Below, piece after piece: positions 1 through 6,782 of a DNA stretch of 16,773 nt (within the stretch, counting starts at the first letter, position 1; every line of letters begins with the position of its first letter). The notes beneath the pieces were generated by a model. It did not search any database, had not been told where the DNA came from, and saw only the letters and a list, made by a program, of their open reading frames with translations. Position numbers and translations under genes: made by a program. Source of the DNA: Alkalimonas sp. (GTDB taxonomy: Bacteria > Pseudomonadota > Gammaproteobacteria > Enterobacterales > Alteromonadaceae); contig JAIUMG010000030.1 in NCBI GenBank assembly GCA_022565655.1, forward strand, positions 1 to 16,773, in the 5' to 3' direction.

Positions 1-203
1 GTGTACTGCATGAGGATATGGATGCACCGAGAAGACTTTTGGGTTGATTGTGATTATGAAGAAACTGACAGATGCACCTACCCACGAGCTTTCTAACTTA
101 TATGGATAGCACACCTGCCGTGCTGCCCGAGCCCGGGCTTTGATAGCCCATCCGGATGCCCGAATGCAGCCTTGCTGGATTGCATCGGTAAACCACAATC
201 CTC
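1..203. other. Left-edge region with no identifiable gene
   Basis: No gene can be named here. On the plus strand a frame is open from the window edge to a TAA at 94-96 (31 codons, rich in Asp, Glu, Arg and Cys). It could be the 3' tail of a gene entering from the left, but I do not recognise it. From about 121 to 160 the DNA is GC-rich with short palindromes, AGCCCGGGCT at 130-139 and CATCCGGATG at 149-158. The divergent merR gene that often sits upstream of a MerR-type promoter is not visible on the minus strand here. Confidence 0.4.
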
Positions 204-235
204 TTGACTCTGTAGTTAGGTCTATAGTTTAAGCT
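204..235 (+). promoter_or_regulatory. MerR-family-type promoter/operator with 20-bp spacer
   Basis: A -35 box TTGACT (204-209) and a -10 box TAAGCT (230-235) are separated by 20 bp, longer than the usual 17 bp. The spacer contains an imperfect dyad, CTGTAG and CTATAG, around a 6-bp centre. Overlong spacers carrying a dyad are the hallmark of promoters controlled by MerR-family activators (MerR, ZntR, CueR, CadR/PbrR). The ACTCTGTAG-like left arm most resembles the ZntR/CadR/PbrR type. Transcription would start near 242, which places the operator directly in front of the gene at 276. The inducer cannot be read from the sequence. Confidence 0.75.
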
Positions 236-275
236 CGTTGCTGAGTTGACGTTTTTCAAGAGGGAATCCAATCGT

Positions 276-1025
276 ATGAATGCCAGAAAAACAGCAGTCC
301 TGTACCGCATGATGACCGCTCAGCACCAATGCCCTTATGGGCTGAAAACCCAGTATTTACTCCGTCGTGCCGGTTATCAGGTTGAAGATCACCACCTGAC
401 AAGCCGTGATGAAATCGATGCCTTTAAAGCCAAGCATCAGGTGACAACAACCCCGCAGGTGTTTATTGATGGCGAGCGAATTGGTGGTTACGAAGATCTG
501 CGCCGGCATTTGGGCAAGCCGGTGCCTGATGCCAATGCCACCAGTTACCGGCCTGTGGTGGCGCTGTTTTCACTTACGGCATTAACAGCCATAGCTTTGA
601 GTCTGGGTGGGCATGGTGCAGGGCTATCGGTGCAAACCGTGGAATGGTTTATAGCGCTGTCGATGGTGGTGCTGGCGTTACTCAAACTGCAGAACGTGGA
701 AAGCTTCGCGACCATGTTTCTGAACTACGATGTACTGGCGCGTCGCTGGGTGCCCTATGGCTATGTTTACCCCTTTGCCGAAGGCCTGGCCGGAGTTTTG
801 ATGGTAGGCGGCTTACTCAATTGGTTGTCTATTCCGCTGGCGTTGTTTATCGGCAGCGTGGGGGCTTTTTCCGTGTTCAAAGCGGTGTACATCGACAAGC
901 GTGCGCTGAAATGTGCCTGTGTCGGTGGTTCGGGCAAGGTTCCTCTTGGCTTTGTATCCTTGCTGGAAAACCTGATGATGCTTGGTATGGCCTGTTGGAT
1001 GTGGTACGCCCATGGCTGGTTTTAG
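276..1025 (+). CDS. Glutaredoxin domain fused to a MauE/DoxX-like redox membrane domain
   Basis: The first ~80 residues are a glutaredoxin fold. They carry a monothiol-type CPYG active site near residue 19, the TTPQVFI segment with the cis-proline near residue 60, and the GGYEDL glutathione-binding turn. From about residue 93 to the end there are roughly four hydrophobic helices resembling MauE/DoxX redox-associated membrane proteins, including the LKLQNVESF and YPFAEG segments. A KCACVGG motif (CxC) lies near residue 212. The likely role is thiol-disulfide or metal-thiolate chemistry at the inner membrane; the substrate is unknown. A TTG start at 246 is in frame but would lie only a few bases after the predicted transcription start, so the ATG at 276, preceded by AAGAGGG at 259-265, is preferred. 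The MerR-type promoter just upstream suggests induction by metal or thiol stress. A truncated methyltransferase follows after 12 bp, probably in the same transcript. Confidence 0.85.
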   Translation: MNARKTAVLYRMMTAQHQCPYGLKTQYLLRRAGYQVEDHHLTSRDEIDAFKAKHQVTTTPQVFIDGERIGGYEDLRRHLGKPVPDANATSYRPVVALFSLTALTAIALSLGGHGAGLSVQTVEWFIALSMVVLALLKLQNVESFATMFLNYDVLARRWVPYGYVYPFAEGLAGVLMVGGLLNWLSIPLALFIGSVGAFSVFKAVYIDKRALKCACVGGSGKVPLGFVSLLENLMMLGMACWMWYAHGWF

Positions 1026-1037
1026 AGAGCAATCGTG

Positions 1038-1274
1038 ATGGAGCCAAAGGAGCTAGCAGCGCAATTGCGCTGCCCCAGTGGAGATCATTCAACTCAGGTT
1101 GCAACTGGCATGAATGAAGCGAATCTGTCTGTGAACCGGAAGTGCCTGCAAGCCTTAGATATCCGATCCGGTGACAAGGTGCTTGAAATTGGCCCTGGCA
1201 ATGGTGCTTTTGTCGGAGAATTGCTAGCCCAGGCTGAGGCCACTCTAATTGCTTTAAAAGAATTAAGTGTGTAA
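1038..1274 (+). pseudogene. Truncated class I SAM-dependent methyltransferase (N-terminal remnant)
   Basis: The 78-residue product has an N-terminal lead-in and a clear SAM-binding motif I (VLEIGPGNGAF, about residues 50-60), then stops about 18 residues later. Class I methyltransferases of this kind are usually about 200 residues or longer, so motifs II onward and the substrate domain are missing. Recognisable sequence appears to end near 1240, after the LLAQAEA segment. What follows is AT-rich with stops in every frame, and I could not find the missing C-terminal part downstream. A deletion or replacement fits better than a simple frameshift. ATG 1038 is preferred over GTG 1035. It lies 12 bp after the glutaredoxin-MauE gene, so the two were probably one operon. 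Confidence 0.75.
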
Positions 1275-1414
1275 TGACGTGAAGCTTTTGTTATTGTGAA
1301 TAGGGTGACAAAGACTCAATGGTTGAATAAAAAGTAAGCTAAGTGCATGATAACACTAATTGATCGTTGTTCAGAGACTATTAAAACCCCAAACAGTTAT
1401 TTCAAGGAGGATAG
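1275..1414. other. AT-rich non-coding spacer at the accessory/core junction
   Basis: This 140-bp stretch has stops in all plus-strand frames and is visibly richer in A and T than its neighbours. It joins the broken methyltransferase to the small membrane protein gene. A possible weak promoter for the latter is TTGAAT at 1323-1328 with a poor -10 near 1346-1353. I see no insertion-sequence ends, tRNA or attachment-site repeat. Confidence 0.4.
1404..1410 (+). promoter_or_regulatory. Strong ribosome binding site AAGGAGG
   Basis: A 7-base AAGGAGG match to the anti-Shine-Dalgarno sequence ends 4 bases before the ATG at 1415. It is the strongest ribosome binding site noticed in the window and is the main reason for accepting the 66-residue ORF as a real gene. 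Confidence 0.8.
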
Positions 1415-1615
1415 ATGAGTACTTCGCCGGCTTTAACTCTGTTACTTATGGCTCTCGCATTCTTTTTCATCATACCTGCAGTTCTGCAATGGCTTTGGAA
1501 TATCACCATGCCCGATGTGTTTAGCCTTAAAGAAGTGACCTACTGGCAATCCTTCCGATTGATTATTATCAGTGCTATTTTGTTTAGCCCAGGGCTGATT
1601 GGATTCAATAGCTAA
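1415..1615 (+). CDS. Small two-helix membrane protein of unknown function
   Basis: The 66-residue product has a hydrophobic helix at about residues 7-29 and another at about 47-62. They are joined by a conserved-looking linker, MPDVFSLKEVTYWQSFRL. A Pro-rich loop followed by YWQ-F at the start of the second helix is a pattern I associate with small uncharacterised bacterial membrane proteins, but I cannot name the family with confidence. A strong AAGGAGG site lies at ideal spacing upstream. The gene converges on yibQ, with only 25 bp between the stops; that gap contains a weak 5-bp hairpin (AGTGT/ACACT, 1615-1630). No function can be assigned from the sequence. Confidence 0.75.
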   Translation: MSTSPALTLLLMALAFFFIIPAVLQWLWNITMPDVFSLKEVTYWQSFRLIIISAILFSPGLIGFNS

Positions 1616-1640
1616 GTGTCAAATAACACTGTAGTGGTGG

Positions 1641-2423
1641 CTATTCCAGTGTGGCTATCGCTGGTGCAGTAAAGCCCGCGGCTATGACCTGATGCTCTTT
1701 GGGCAACAGTGTGGACACCGGCACCAACTCAACGCCCAGCTCGGGCAGTTCAGCTAGTCGTTGCTTTAAAAAAGCGTAGGTTTCCGGGTACGGGTGAGCA
1801 ATGGCGATGGCTTGCTGATGGCGTTTGGCAATGCGGAGCAACAAATCAAACTGCTGCTCCAGCGCCTGTTCACTGACATCATTATCCAGGAACACATGCC
1901 GGCTTAAGTTGGTAACACCATGCCGCTGAGCTTGATAACGGGCCCGACTTTGCACTGTGGTCAGGCTATCAACAAAAAACAACTGGCGCTGTTTCAGATA
2001 CTGCATCAACCAGGCCATCGGGCGGTCTAGCTCGGTCAGTAAACTGCCCATGTGATTATTCACACCAATGGCGTAGGGTATATCACTGAGCGCTGCATCC
2101 AGTTCCTGCAGAAACTCTGCGCGGCTCATATCCTGGGTCAGGCCGCCGCGGCCGAGGGCTTTATTGTTGCTCGCTTGCATCGGCATGTGCAGCATCACGT
2201 CTTTGCGCTGGCTAAAAGCCAGTTGGGCCGACCGTTGGCCGTAGGGCGTAAAGGGTAATACCGCAATGGTCAGCGGGTAAGGCAGGGCCACCATGTCGAG
2301 ATCGGAACGCTGGTAACCAATATCATCAATGATAATGGCAATCTTAGGCAGCTGTTGGTTTGCCTGCAGGCTTGCACTGAGGCACAGCCAACCACAAATC
2401 AAAACAAAATAGAGGAGTCGCAC
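1641..2423 (-). CDS. yibQ: Divergent polysaccharide deacetylase family protein (YibQ-like)
   Basis: The 260-residue protein has a signal peptide, with likely cleavage near residue 21 after SLQA. The mature part matches the divergent polysaccharide deacetylase family (DUF610/YibQ): IIDDIGY at residues 31-37 with the paired Asp, LHMPMQ, NNHMGS, and a late IAHPYP motif. The acidic and histidine residues expected for metal binding are present, so an active periplasmic carbohydrate hydrolase or deacetylase is plausible; the substrate is not established for the family. The start is GTG, forced by an in-frame TGA at 2433-2435 just upstream, and no good ribosome binding site precedes it. It is the last gene of a gpmI-envC-yibQ order also found in other gammaproteobacteria, which suggests a link with EnvC-controlled septal peptidoglycan turnover. 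It is separated from envC by 135 bp holding a hairpin. Confidence 0.88.
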   Translation of the reverse strand: MRLLYFVLICGWLCLSASLQANQQLPKIAIIIDDIGYQRSDLDMVALPYPLTIAVLPFTPYGQRSAQLAFSQRKDVMLHMPMQASNNKALGRGGLTQDMSRAEFLQELDAALSDIPYAIGVNNHMGSLLTELDRPMAWLMQYLKQRQLFFVDSLTTVQSRARYQAQRHGVTNLSRHVFLDNDVSEQALEQQFDLLLRIAKRHQQAIAIAHPYPETYAFLKQRLAELPELGVELVPVSTLLPKEHQVIAAGFTAPAIATLE

Positions 2424-2514
2424 CGTTAGTTGTCATTCTTATACATGGGTCAGTTCCCGCAGTTCAGGAACGACCTGTTTATTTAATAAACTCATTATAG
2501 GGTGTTTTTCAGCG

Positions 2515-2542
2515 AGTAAAAGTGCTAATTCGCACCTTTACT
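2515..2542. repeat. Inverted repeat (hairpin) between envC and yibQ
   Basis: The arms AGTAAAAGTGC (2515-2525) and GCACCTTTACT (2532-2542) pair over 11 positions. One position is mismatched as DNA but would be a G-U wobble in the minus-strand transcript. The loop is 6 bases. No run of T follows on either strand, so it is not a canonical intrinsic terminator. Because it lies between two genes on the same strand, it may act as an mRNA-stabilising or attenuating hairpin, or as a protein site. Confidence 0.6.
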
Positions 2543-2558
2543 CAACCGCTTATTTTTG

Positions 2559-3764
2559 CTAACGACTTTGCAACCAGGAGAGCGGATTAACGGCCTCGCC
2601 TTTGTCTCTGATTTCAAAGTAGACTCCAGCGCTGGCCTGGCCGCCACTGCGGCCTACCAGGGCGATTTGCTCACCAGCAGCCACCTGTTCACCCGGTTCT
2701 CTCAGTAAGCTTTGGTTGTGGCCATACAAGCTCATAAAGCCTTCGCCATGATCAAGTACCAGCACCCAGCCGTAGCCTTTTAGCCAGTCGGCATAGATCA
2801 CCTGGCCATTGGCAATGGCACTGACCTCGGCGCCTTCCTGGCCCGCAATCAAGATACCCCGTGAGCGCAGCCCGCCCTCACGGGCCTGGTTGTAGCGTTG
2901 CAACAATTGGCCTTGCAGTGGCCATTGCAGCTGCCCTTGCAAAGCGGTTAAACCAGCCAGGGTGATTTCTTGTGCTTTGGCTTTCAGGGCATCGATGGTA
3001 GCTTGCAGGCTGCTTTCGTTTTGGCGCAAGTACTCCAGTTGGCGGCCTTGCTCTTGCAGCAGAGCCTGCAGTGATTGCACGGTTTGCTGTTGCTCTTTTC
3101 GGGCGGTTTGCAACTGTTGTTGCCGTTGTTGCAGACTGGCCAGCTGCTCGGTTAGCTGCTGTTGTTGTTGTTGCAACTCGGCTTGTACTTGTTGCAACTG
3201 GGCTGCCGTGGTCTCAATGGCTTGCAACTGTTGCATGCGGGCCCGGTTGAAGTACTGGTAATAGATCAACACACGCTCCAACTGGGCGGCGTCTTGCTGG
3301 TTCAGCAGCATTTGGGTGTAATCATGCTGGCCTAATTGATAGGCACTGCGTAGCTGCTCAGCCAGTCGCTGTTGCTGTTCATCGAACTGCTGCTGCAACT
3401 GTACTTGCTCACCTTCAAGCGCCTGCAAACGCTGTTGGGTTCTGTCTAAAGCTTGCTGTTGCCGCCGAACCTGATTGCCTGCTTCAGCCAGCGTCTGATC
3501 CGCTTGCTGCAACTGCTTTTCTGCGGCGCTGAACGCTTGTTGCTGCTTTTTTAAGCGTTGCTCGGTACTGCGGATATCCTCTTGCACCTGGGCCAGTTCT
3601 TGTTCTGAGCTTTGTCGGGGATCGCTGACGGCCTGATGACTCAGCAGCAGGGTACAAAGCAGCAAAGCGCTGAGCAGCACATTGCGGCTGATGTTGGTCA
3701 GGCCGTGCAGCAGGGGCAGCGCCTGCTGCACACCATTACTGTGTCGTAAATTACGAGTGCGCAT
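2559..3764 (-). CDS. envC: EnvC-like murein hydrolase activator
   Basis: A hydrophobic export segment (NVLLSALLLCTLLLSHQA) is followed by a long glutamine-rich coiled coil (roughly residues 45-270) and a C-terminal LytM/M23-like domain (about 285-401). The LytM domain contains the EnvC hallmark YADWLKGYGWVLVLDHGEG. Its zinc site is degenerate: the usual H-x-G-x-D is SRGIL and the usual HLHFEI is GVYFEI. It is therefore expected not to cut peptidoglycan itself but to activate periplasmic amidases (AmiA/AmiB) at the division septum, as known for EnvC. The start is uncertain. ATG 3764 overlaps the gpmI stop by 14 bp; GTG 3776 and a GTG near 3731 are alternatives, and the leader before the hydrophobic segment is long for a signal peptide. 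The overlap with gpmI implies co-transcription. Confidence 0.92.
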   Translation of the reverse strand: MRTRNLRHSNGVQQALPLLHGLTNISRNVLLSALLLCTLLLSHQAVSDPRQSSEQELAQVQEDIRSTEQRLKKQQQAFSAAEKQLQQADQTLAEAGNQVRRQQQALDRTQQRLQALEGEQVQLQQQFDEQQQRLAEQLRSAYQLGQHDYTQMLLNQQDAAQLERVLIYYQYFNRARMQQLQAIETTAAQLQQVQAELQQQQQQLTEQLASLQQRQQQLQTARKEQQQTVQSLQALLQEQGRQLEYLRQNESSLQATIDALKAKAQEITLAGLTALQGQLQWPLQGQLLQRYNQAREGGLRSRGILIAGQEGAEVSAIANGQVIYADWLKGYGWVLVLDHGEGFMSLYGHNQSLLREPGEQVAAGEQIALVGRSGGQASAGVYFEIRDKGEAVNPLSWLQSR

Positions 3765-5298
3765 CAAACAAGGCACGGCCGGTCATTTCAGCTGGAATAT
3801 CCATCTCCATCAGCCTCAGCATGGTGGGGGCGATGTCGCTTAAAATCCCTTCACTGGCGGCTGTGGCTGAGCGGCCAACGTAAATCAGCGGTACCGGGCA
3901 GCTGGTATGGGCGGTGTGTGCCTGGCCTGATGAGGCATCCTCCATTTGCTCGGCATTGCCGTGGTCGGCGGTAATTAAACACTCGCCACCGACTTGCTGC
4001 AGCGCACTGACCACCCGGCCAATGCAATGATCAACGGCTTCTACAGCCTTAATGGCCGCCGATAAAATACCGGTATGGCCGACCATATCGCCATTGGGGT
4101 AATTGCAGACAATCACATCGTACTGGCCGCTATGGATGGCTTCTATCAGTTGGTCGGTCAGAGCTTCAGAGCTCATTTCCGGTTGCAGGTCGTAGGTAGC
4201 AACCTGTGGCGACGGAATTAAAATACGCTCTTCGCCGGTAAATTTTTCTTCGCGACCACCGCTGAAGAAAAACGTCACATGCGCGTACTTTTCGGTTTCC
4301 GAGATCCGCAGTTGGGTTTTGTCATGCTTGGCCAGCCATTCACCCAGTACATTGTGCAAGGCAACCGGCGGGTAGGCCACTGCAGCTTTCAGCTCGGCCG
4401 CATATTCGGTTAAGGTGGCAAACCGGCTGAGTTGAGGCGTGGCTTCACGGGTAAAGCCATCAAACTGCGGCTCGGTAAAGGCCTGACTCAGTTCACGAGC
4501 CCGGTCGGCCCGGAAGTTCATAAACACCACGCTATCACCGTCTTGCATGCGAATTGCCTGGCCCTCGGCATCCACAATGGCGGTTGCTTTGACAAACTCA
4601 TCGTTCTCATCCCGCTGATAAGCTTGCTCCAGTGCCGTGGTGGCTTGCCCTGCCTGAAATTCGGCCTTGCCAGCTGTGAGCAAGTGATAGGCCTGTGCCA
4701 CCCGATCCCAGCGGTTGTCCCTATCCATGGCGTAGTAACGCCCAACGATAGACGCAATTTGGCCACATTGATGTTGGCTGAAGTAATCCTGCACTTTTTG
4801 CAGCGAAGCCGCGGCGCTGCGAGGCGGTGTATCGCGGCCATCTAAAAACGCATGCAGATAAATACGGCTGGCACCTTGTTGGCGGGCGAGCTCCAGCATG
4901 GCCAGGATGTGTGCTTCGTGACTATGCACGCCACCGGGGGATAATAGCCCCATCACATGCACGGCACCGTCCGCAGCGACCGCTTGTTGCACGGTATCCA
5001 CCAAGACTTTATTTTGATAAAAGTCGCCATCGGTGATGGCTTTGGTGACCCGGGTGAAATCCTGGTACACCACCCGGCCGGAGCCCAGATTGACATGGCC
5101 CACTTCCGAGTTGCCCATTTGACCGTCCGGTAAACCAACATCCATGCCAGAGCCGGAAATTAAGGTGTGTGGGTACTCTTGCCATAACCGATCCATCACT
5201 GGCGTGTTGGCCTGAGCGATAGCGTTGGACTCGGAGGATTCACGGTAACCCCAGCCATCCAGAATCATCAGTACTAACGGTTTTTTGGCAGCGGTCAT
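3751..5298 (-). CDS. gpmI: 2,3-bisphosphoglycerate-independent phosphoglycerate mutase
   Basis: This cytoplasmic enzyme interconverts 3- and 2-phosphoglycerate in glycolysis and gluconeogenesis using a phosphoserine intermediate and two metal ions (usually manganese). The 515 residues match the usual family length. Visible motifs are LDGWGYR with metal-ligand Asp14, NSEVGH with the catalytic Ser64, GGVHSHE near residue 125, LDGRDTPP at about 152-159, NYPNGDMVGHTG, and TADHGNAEQMED near the end. A GGAGAG ribosome binding site precedes the ATG. It is the first gene of the minus-strand gpmI-envC-yibQ cluster and overlaps envC, an arrangement shared with E. coli (gpmM-envC-yibQ). Confidence 0.97.
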   Translation of the reverse strand: MTAAKKPLVLMILDGWGYRESSESNAIAQANTPVMDRLWQEYPHTLISGSGMDVGLPDGQMGNSEVGHVNLGSGRVVYQDFTRVTKAITDGDFYQNKVLVDTVQQAVAADGAVHVMGLLSPGGVHSHEAHILAMLELARQQGASRIYLHAFLDGRDTPPRSAAASLQKVQDYFSQHQCGQIASIVGRYYAMDRDNRWDRVAQAYHLLTAGKAEFQAGQATTALEQAYQRDENDEFVKATAIVDAEGQAIRMQDGDSVVFMNFRADRARELSQAFTEPQFDGFTREATPQLSRFATLTEYAAELKAAVAYPPVALHNVLGEWLAKHDKTQLRISETEKYAHVTFFFSGGREEKFTGEERILIPSPQVATYDLQPEMSSEALTDQLIEAIHSGQYDVIVCNYPNGDMVGHTGILSAAIKAVEAVDHCIGRVVSALQQVGGECLITADHGNAEQMEDASSGQAHTAHTSCPVPLIYVGRSATAASEGILSDIAPTMLRLMEMDIPAEMTGRALFDAHS

Positions 5299-5468
5299 GG
5301 TTGTTTGCTCTCCATCTGGTTGGCATTAAAAAAGAATGCTCTATCTTACCTGTTTTTTCACTTTTCTCCAGCCCTGCACGCACTCAATCGAGGCCATTGG
5401 GGCTGTTTTATTGTGCTAAAGCGGGTATACTCTGGCCACTTTAAATTGAAGTCAGAATAGAGTGCATC
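5299..5468. promoter_or_regulatory. Divergent promoter region between gpmI and the rhodanese gene
   Basis: This 170-bp region separates two diverging transcripts. Toward the rhodanese gene there is a good -10, TATACT at 5426-5431, but only a poor -35 near 5403-5409. Toward gpmI a possible -10, TAAGAT on the minus strand, lies around 5343-5348. I see no recognisable operator. Confidence 0.45.
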
Positions 5469-5900
5469 ATGGAGCAGTGGATTGAATTTATCGGCAACAA
5501 CCCGATTTTGAGTCTTATTTGGGCTGCATTGGTCTTTTTGCTGGTATTTGGCACCATCAAAGCCAAGTTATCCAGTATTAAACAGATCAGCCCAACCGAA
5601 CTGACCATGCTGGTCAACCGACAAAATGCCACTGTGGTGGATATTCGCGGTGAGGATGACTTTAAAAAAGGTCATATTACCGGAGCCAAACAAATAGCGG
5701 CAGCTGAAATTCAACAAGGTTCGGCCAAAGGGCTTGAAAAGCTCAAGTCGAACCCCATTATTGTAGTATGCCAGGCAGGAGTCACCGCACAGAAAGCCGC
5801 GTCTGCACTGCTGAAGCAAGGTTGTAGCACCGTTTGTGTGCTCAAGGGTGGCATGAACAGTTGGACTGGCGCAAGTTTGCCGGTCGTTCGTTCTAAGTGA
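5469..5900 (+). CDS. yibN: Membrane-anchored rhodanese-like sulfurtransferase (YibN-like)
   Basis: The 143-residue product has one N-terminal transmembrane helix (about residues 12-29) and then a single rhodanese domain. The domain shows VVDIRGEDDFKKGHITGA at residues 56-73 and an active-site loop starting at Cys101 (CQAGVTA), close to the CxxG(x)(T/S)A pattern of active rhodaneses. Cysteine persulfide chemistry or redox sensing at the inner membrane is likely; the partner is unknown. The order rhodanese-grxC-secB is the same as E. coli yibN-grxC-secB. The stop codon lies 8 bp before the preferred grxC start, so the genes are probably one operon. Confidence 0.9.
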   Translation: MEQWIEFIGNNPILSLIWAALVFLLVFGTIKAKLSSIKQISPTELTMLVNRQNATVVDIRGEDDFKKGHITGAKQIAAAEIQQGSAKGLEKLKSNPIIVVCQAGVTAQKAASALLKQGCSTVCVLKGGMNSWTGASLPVVRSK

Positions 5901-5908
5901 GGGTGCAG

Positions 5909-6166
5909 ATGTCAAATGTAACCATGTACACCAAAGCGTATTGTCCCTTCTGTGTACAAGCAGCAAGCTTGCTGATGAGTAAAGGGGTCAAATTTCAGGA
6001 AATTCGTATTGATGCGCAGCCTGAACTACGCCCACAGATGATTGAAAAAGCGGGCGGTCGTGCTACGGTGCCGCAAATTTTTATCAATGATCAGCATATC
6101 GGCGGATGCGATGATCTGGTTGCATTAGATGCAGCCGGCAAACTGGACCCGCTATTAACTCAATAA
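5909..6166 (+). CDS. grxC: Glutaredoxin 3
   Basis: This small cytoplasmic glutathione-dependent disulfide reductase is 85 residues from ATG 5909. It carries the dithiol active site CPFC (Cys12 and Cys15), the VPQIFI cis-proline segment and the GGCDDL glutathione-binding turn. A GTG at 5897 is in frame but adds four residues and overlaps the previous stop; the family usually begins with M-x-N-V followed by a beta strand, as seen from 5909. It differs from the glutaredoxin domain at 276, which has only one active-site cysteine and a membrane domain. It lies between the rhodanese gene and secB. Confidence 0.95.
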   Translation: MSNVTMYTKAYCPFCVQAASLLMSKGVKFQEIRIDAQPELRPQMIEKAGGRATVPQIFINDQHIGGCDDLVALDAAGKLDPLLTQ

Positions 6167-6192
6167 TTTCGTATGACAATTTAGGATTAATC

Positions 6193-6693
6193 ATGGCCGA
6201 AGAACAAGCAAATGGCGTTGCAGCAGAGCAACCAGAGCAACAAACCCAGTTTTCGATTCAACGCATTTTCGTCAAAGATATCTCTTTCGAAGCGCCGAAC
6301 GCCCCAGCGATTTTCCGCAAAGAGTGGAAGCCAGAGGTGAAGTTGGATCTGGATACGCGCAGCGACAAGCTGGAAGACGATGTCTATCAGGTGACCTTGT
6401 CCCTGACGGTTACCACCACGGTAGGCGAAGAAACCGCTTTTTTGTGTGAAGTACAGCAATCGGGTATTTTCAGCATTGCTCAACTGCCTGAAAACCAACT
6501 AGCCCATATGCTGGCGTCATTTTGCCCGAACATCCTGTTCCCGTATGCCCGTGAAGCTGTGTCGAACCTGGTGAACCGTGGTACCTTCCCGCAACTGAAC
6601 CTGGCCCCGGTAAACTTTGATGCTTTGTTTGCGCAGTACGTGCAAAAGCGTCAGGCTGAAGCCGAAGGCGCCCCAGCTCGCGCGGATGCATAA
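6193..6693 (+). CDS. secB: Protein-export chaperone SecB
   Basis: SecB is a cytoplasmic tetrameric chaperone that keeps preproteins unfolded and delivers them to SecA. The 166-residue product matches the family through FSIQRIFVKDISFEAPNAP, EWKPEVKLDLDT, the FLCEVQQSGIF strand and the NILFPYAREAVSNLVNRG helix. It is slightly longer than E. coli SecB (155), mainly through an acidic, glutamine-rich N-terminus and an Ala/Glu-rich tail. An AGGA ribosome binding site (6183-6186) precedes the ATG. A strong bidirectional terminator follows. Unlike in E. coli, gpsA does not follow it. Confidence 0.97.
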   Translation: MAEEQANGVAAEQPEQQTQFSIQRIFVKDISFEAPNAPAIFRKEWKPEVKLDLDTRSDKLEDDVYQVTLSLTVTTTVGEETAFLCEVQQSGIFSIAQLPENQLAHMLASFCPNILFPYAREAVSNLVNRGTFPQLNLAPVNFDALFAQYVQKRQAEAEGAPARADA

Positions 6694-6714
6694 AGCAGGC
6701 TTATCGTTAAGCAA

Positions 6715-6746
6715 CAAAAAACGCGCTGATCCAGCGCGTTTTTTTA
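6715..6746. terminator. Bidirectional rho-independent terminator
   Basis: The arms ACGCGCTG (6721-6728) and CAGCGCGT (6732-6739) form an 8-bp GC-rich stem, extended by A-T pairs, with a 3-base loop. A run of T follows on the plus strand and a run of A precedes it, so the structure works in both directions. It ends the rhodanese-grxC-secB transcript and, from the other side, the transcript of the PAS-GGDEF-EAL gene. Confidence 0.92.
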
Positions 6747-6782
6747 TGGTTTACCTTATGTGCCGAGTCAATGGCAACAACA

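Noticed and set aside
92..221. Possible integron attC site (TTCTAAC on the left, GTTAGGT on the right)
   Set aside because: The left core does not start with a purine and the flanking sequences do not pair; GTTAGGT is better explained as the centre of the MerR-type spacer.
246..275. TTG start for the glutaredoxin-MauE gene
   Set aside because: It lies only a few bases after the predicted transcription start, has no room for a ribosome binding site, and the ATG at 276 has one.
644..1117. 157-codon overlapping plus-strand frame
   Set aside because: It is a frame shadow over the glutaredoxin-MauE and methyltransferase genes, whose domain motifs are clear in the other frame.
1275..1414. Insertion-sequence or MITE end at the methyltransferase breakpoint
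   Set aside because: I found no terminal inverted repeats, target duplication or transposase fragment; only AT-rich DNA.
2962..3261. Cysteine-rich 99-codon frame on the plus strand inside envC
   Set aside because: It is the antisense of the Gln/Leu/Ala-rich coiled coil; its Cys runs simply reflect reversed Gln and Ala codons, and there is no ribosome binding site.
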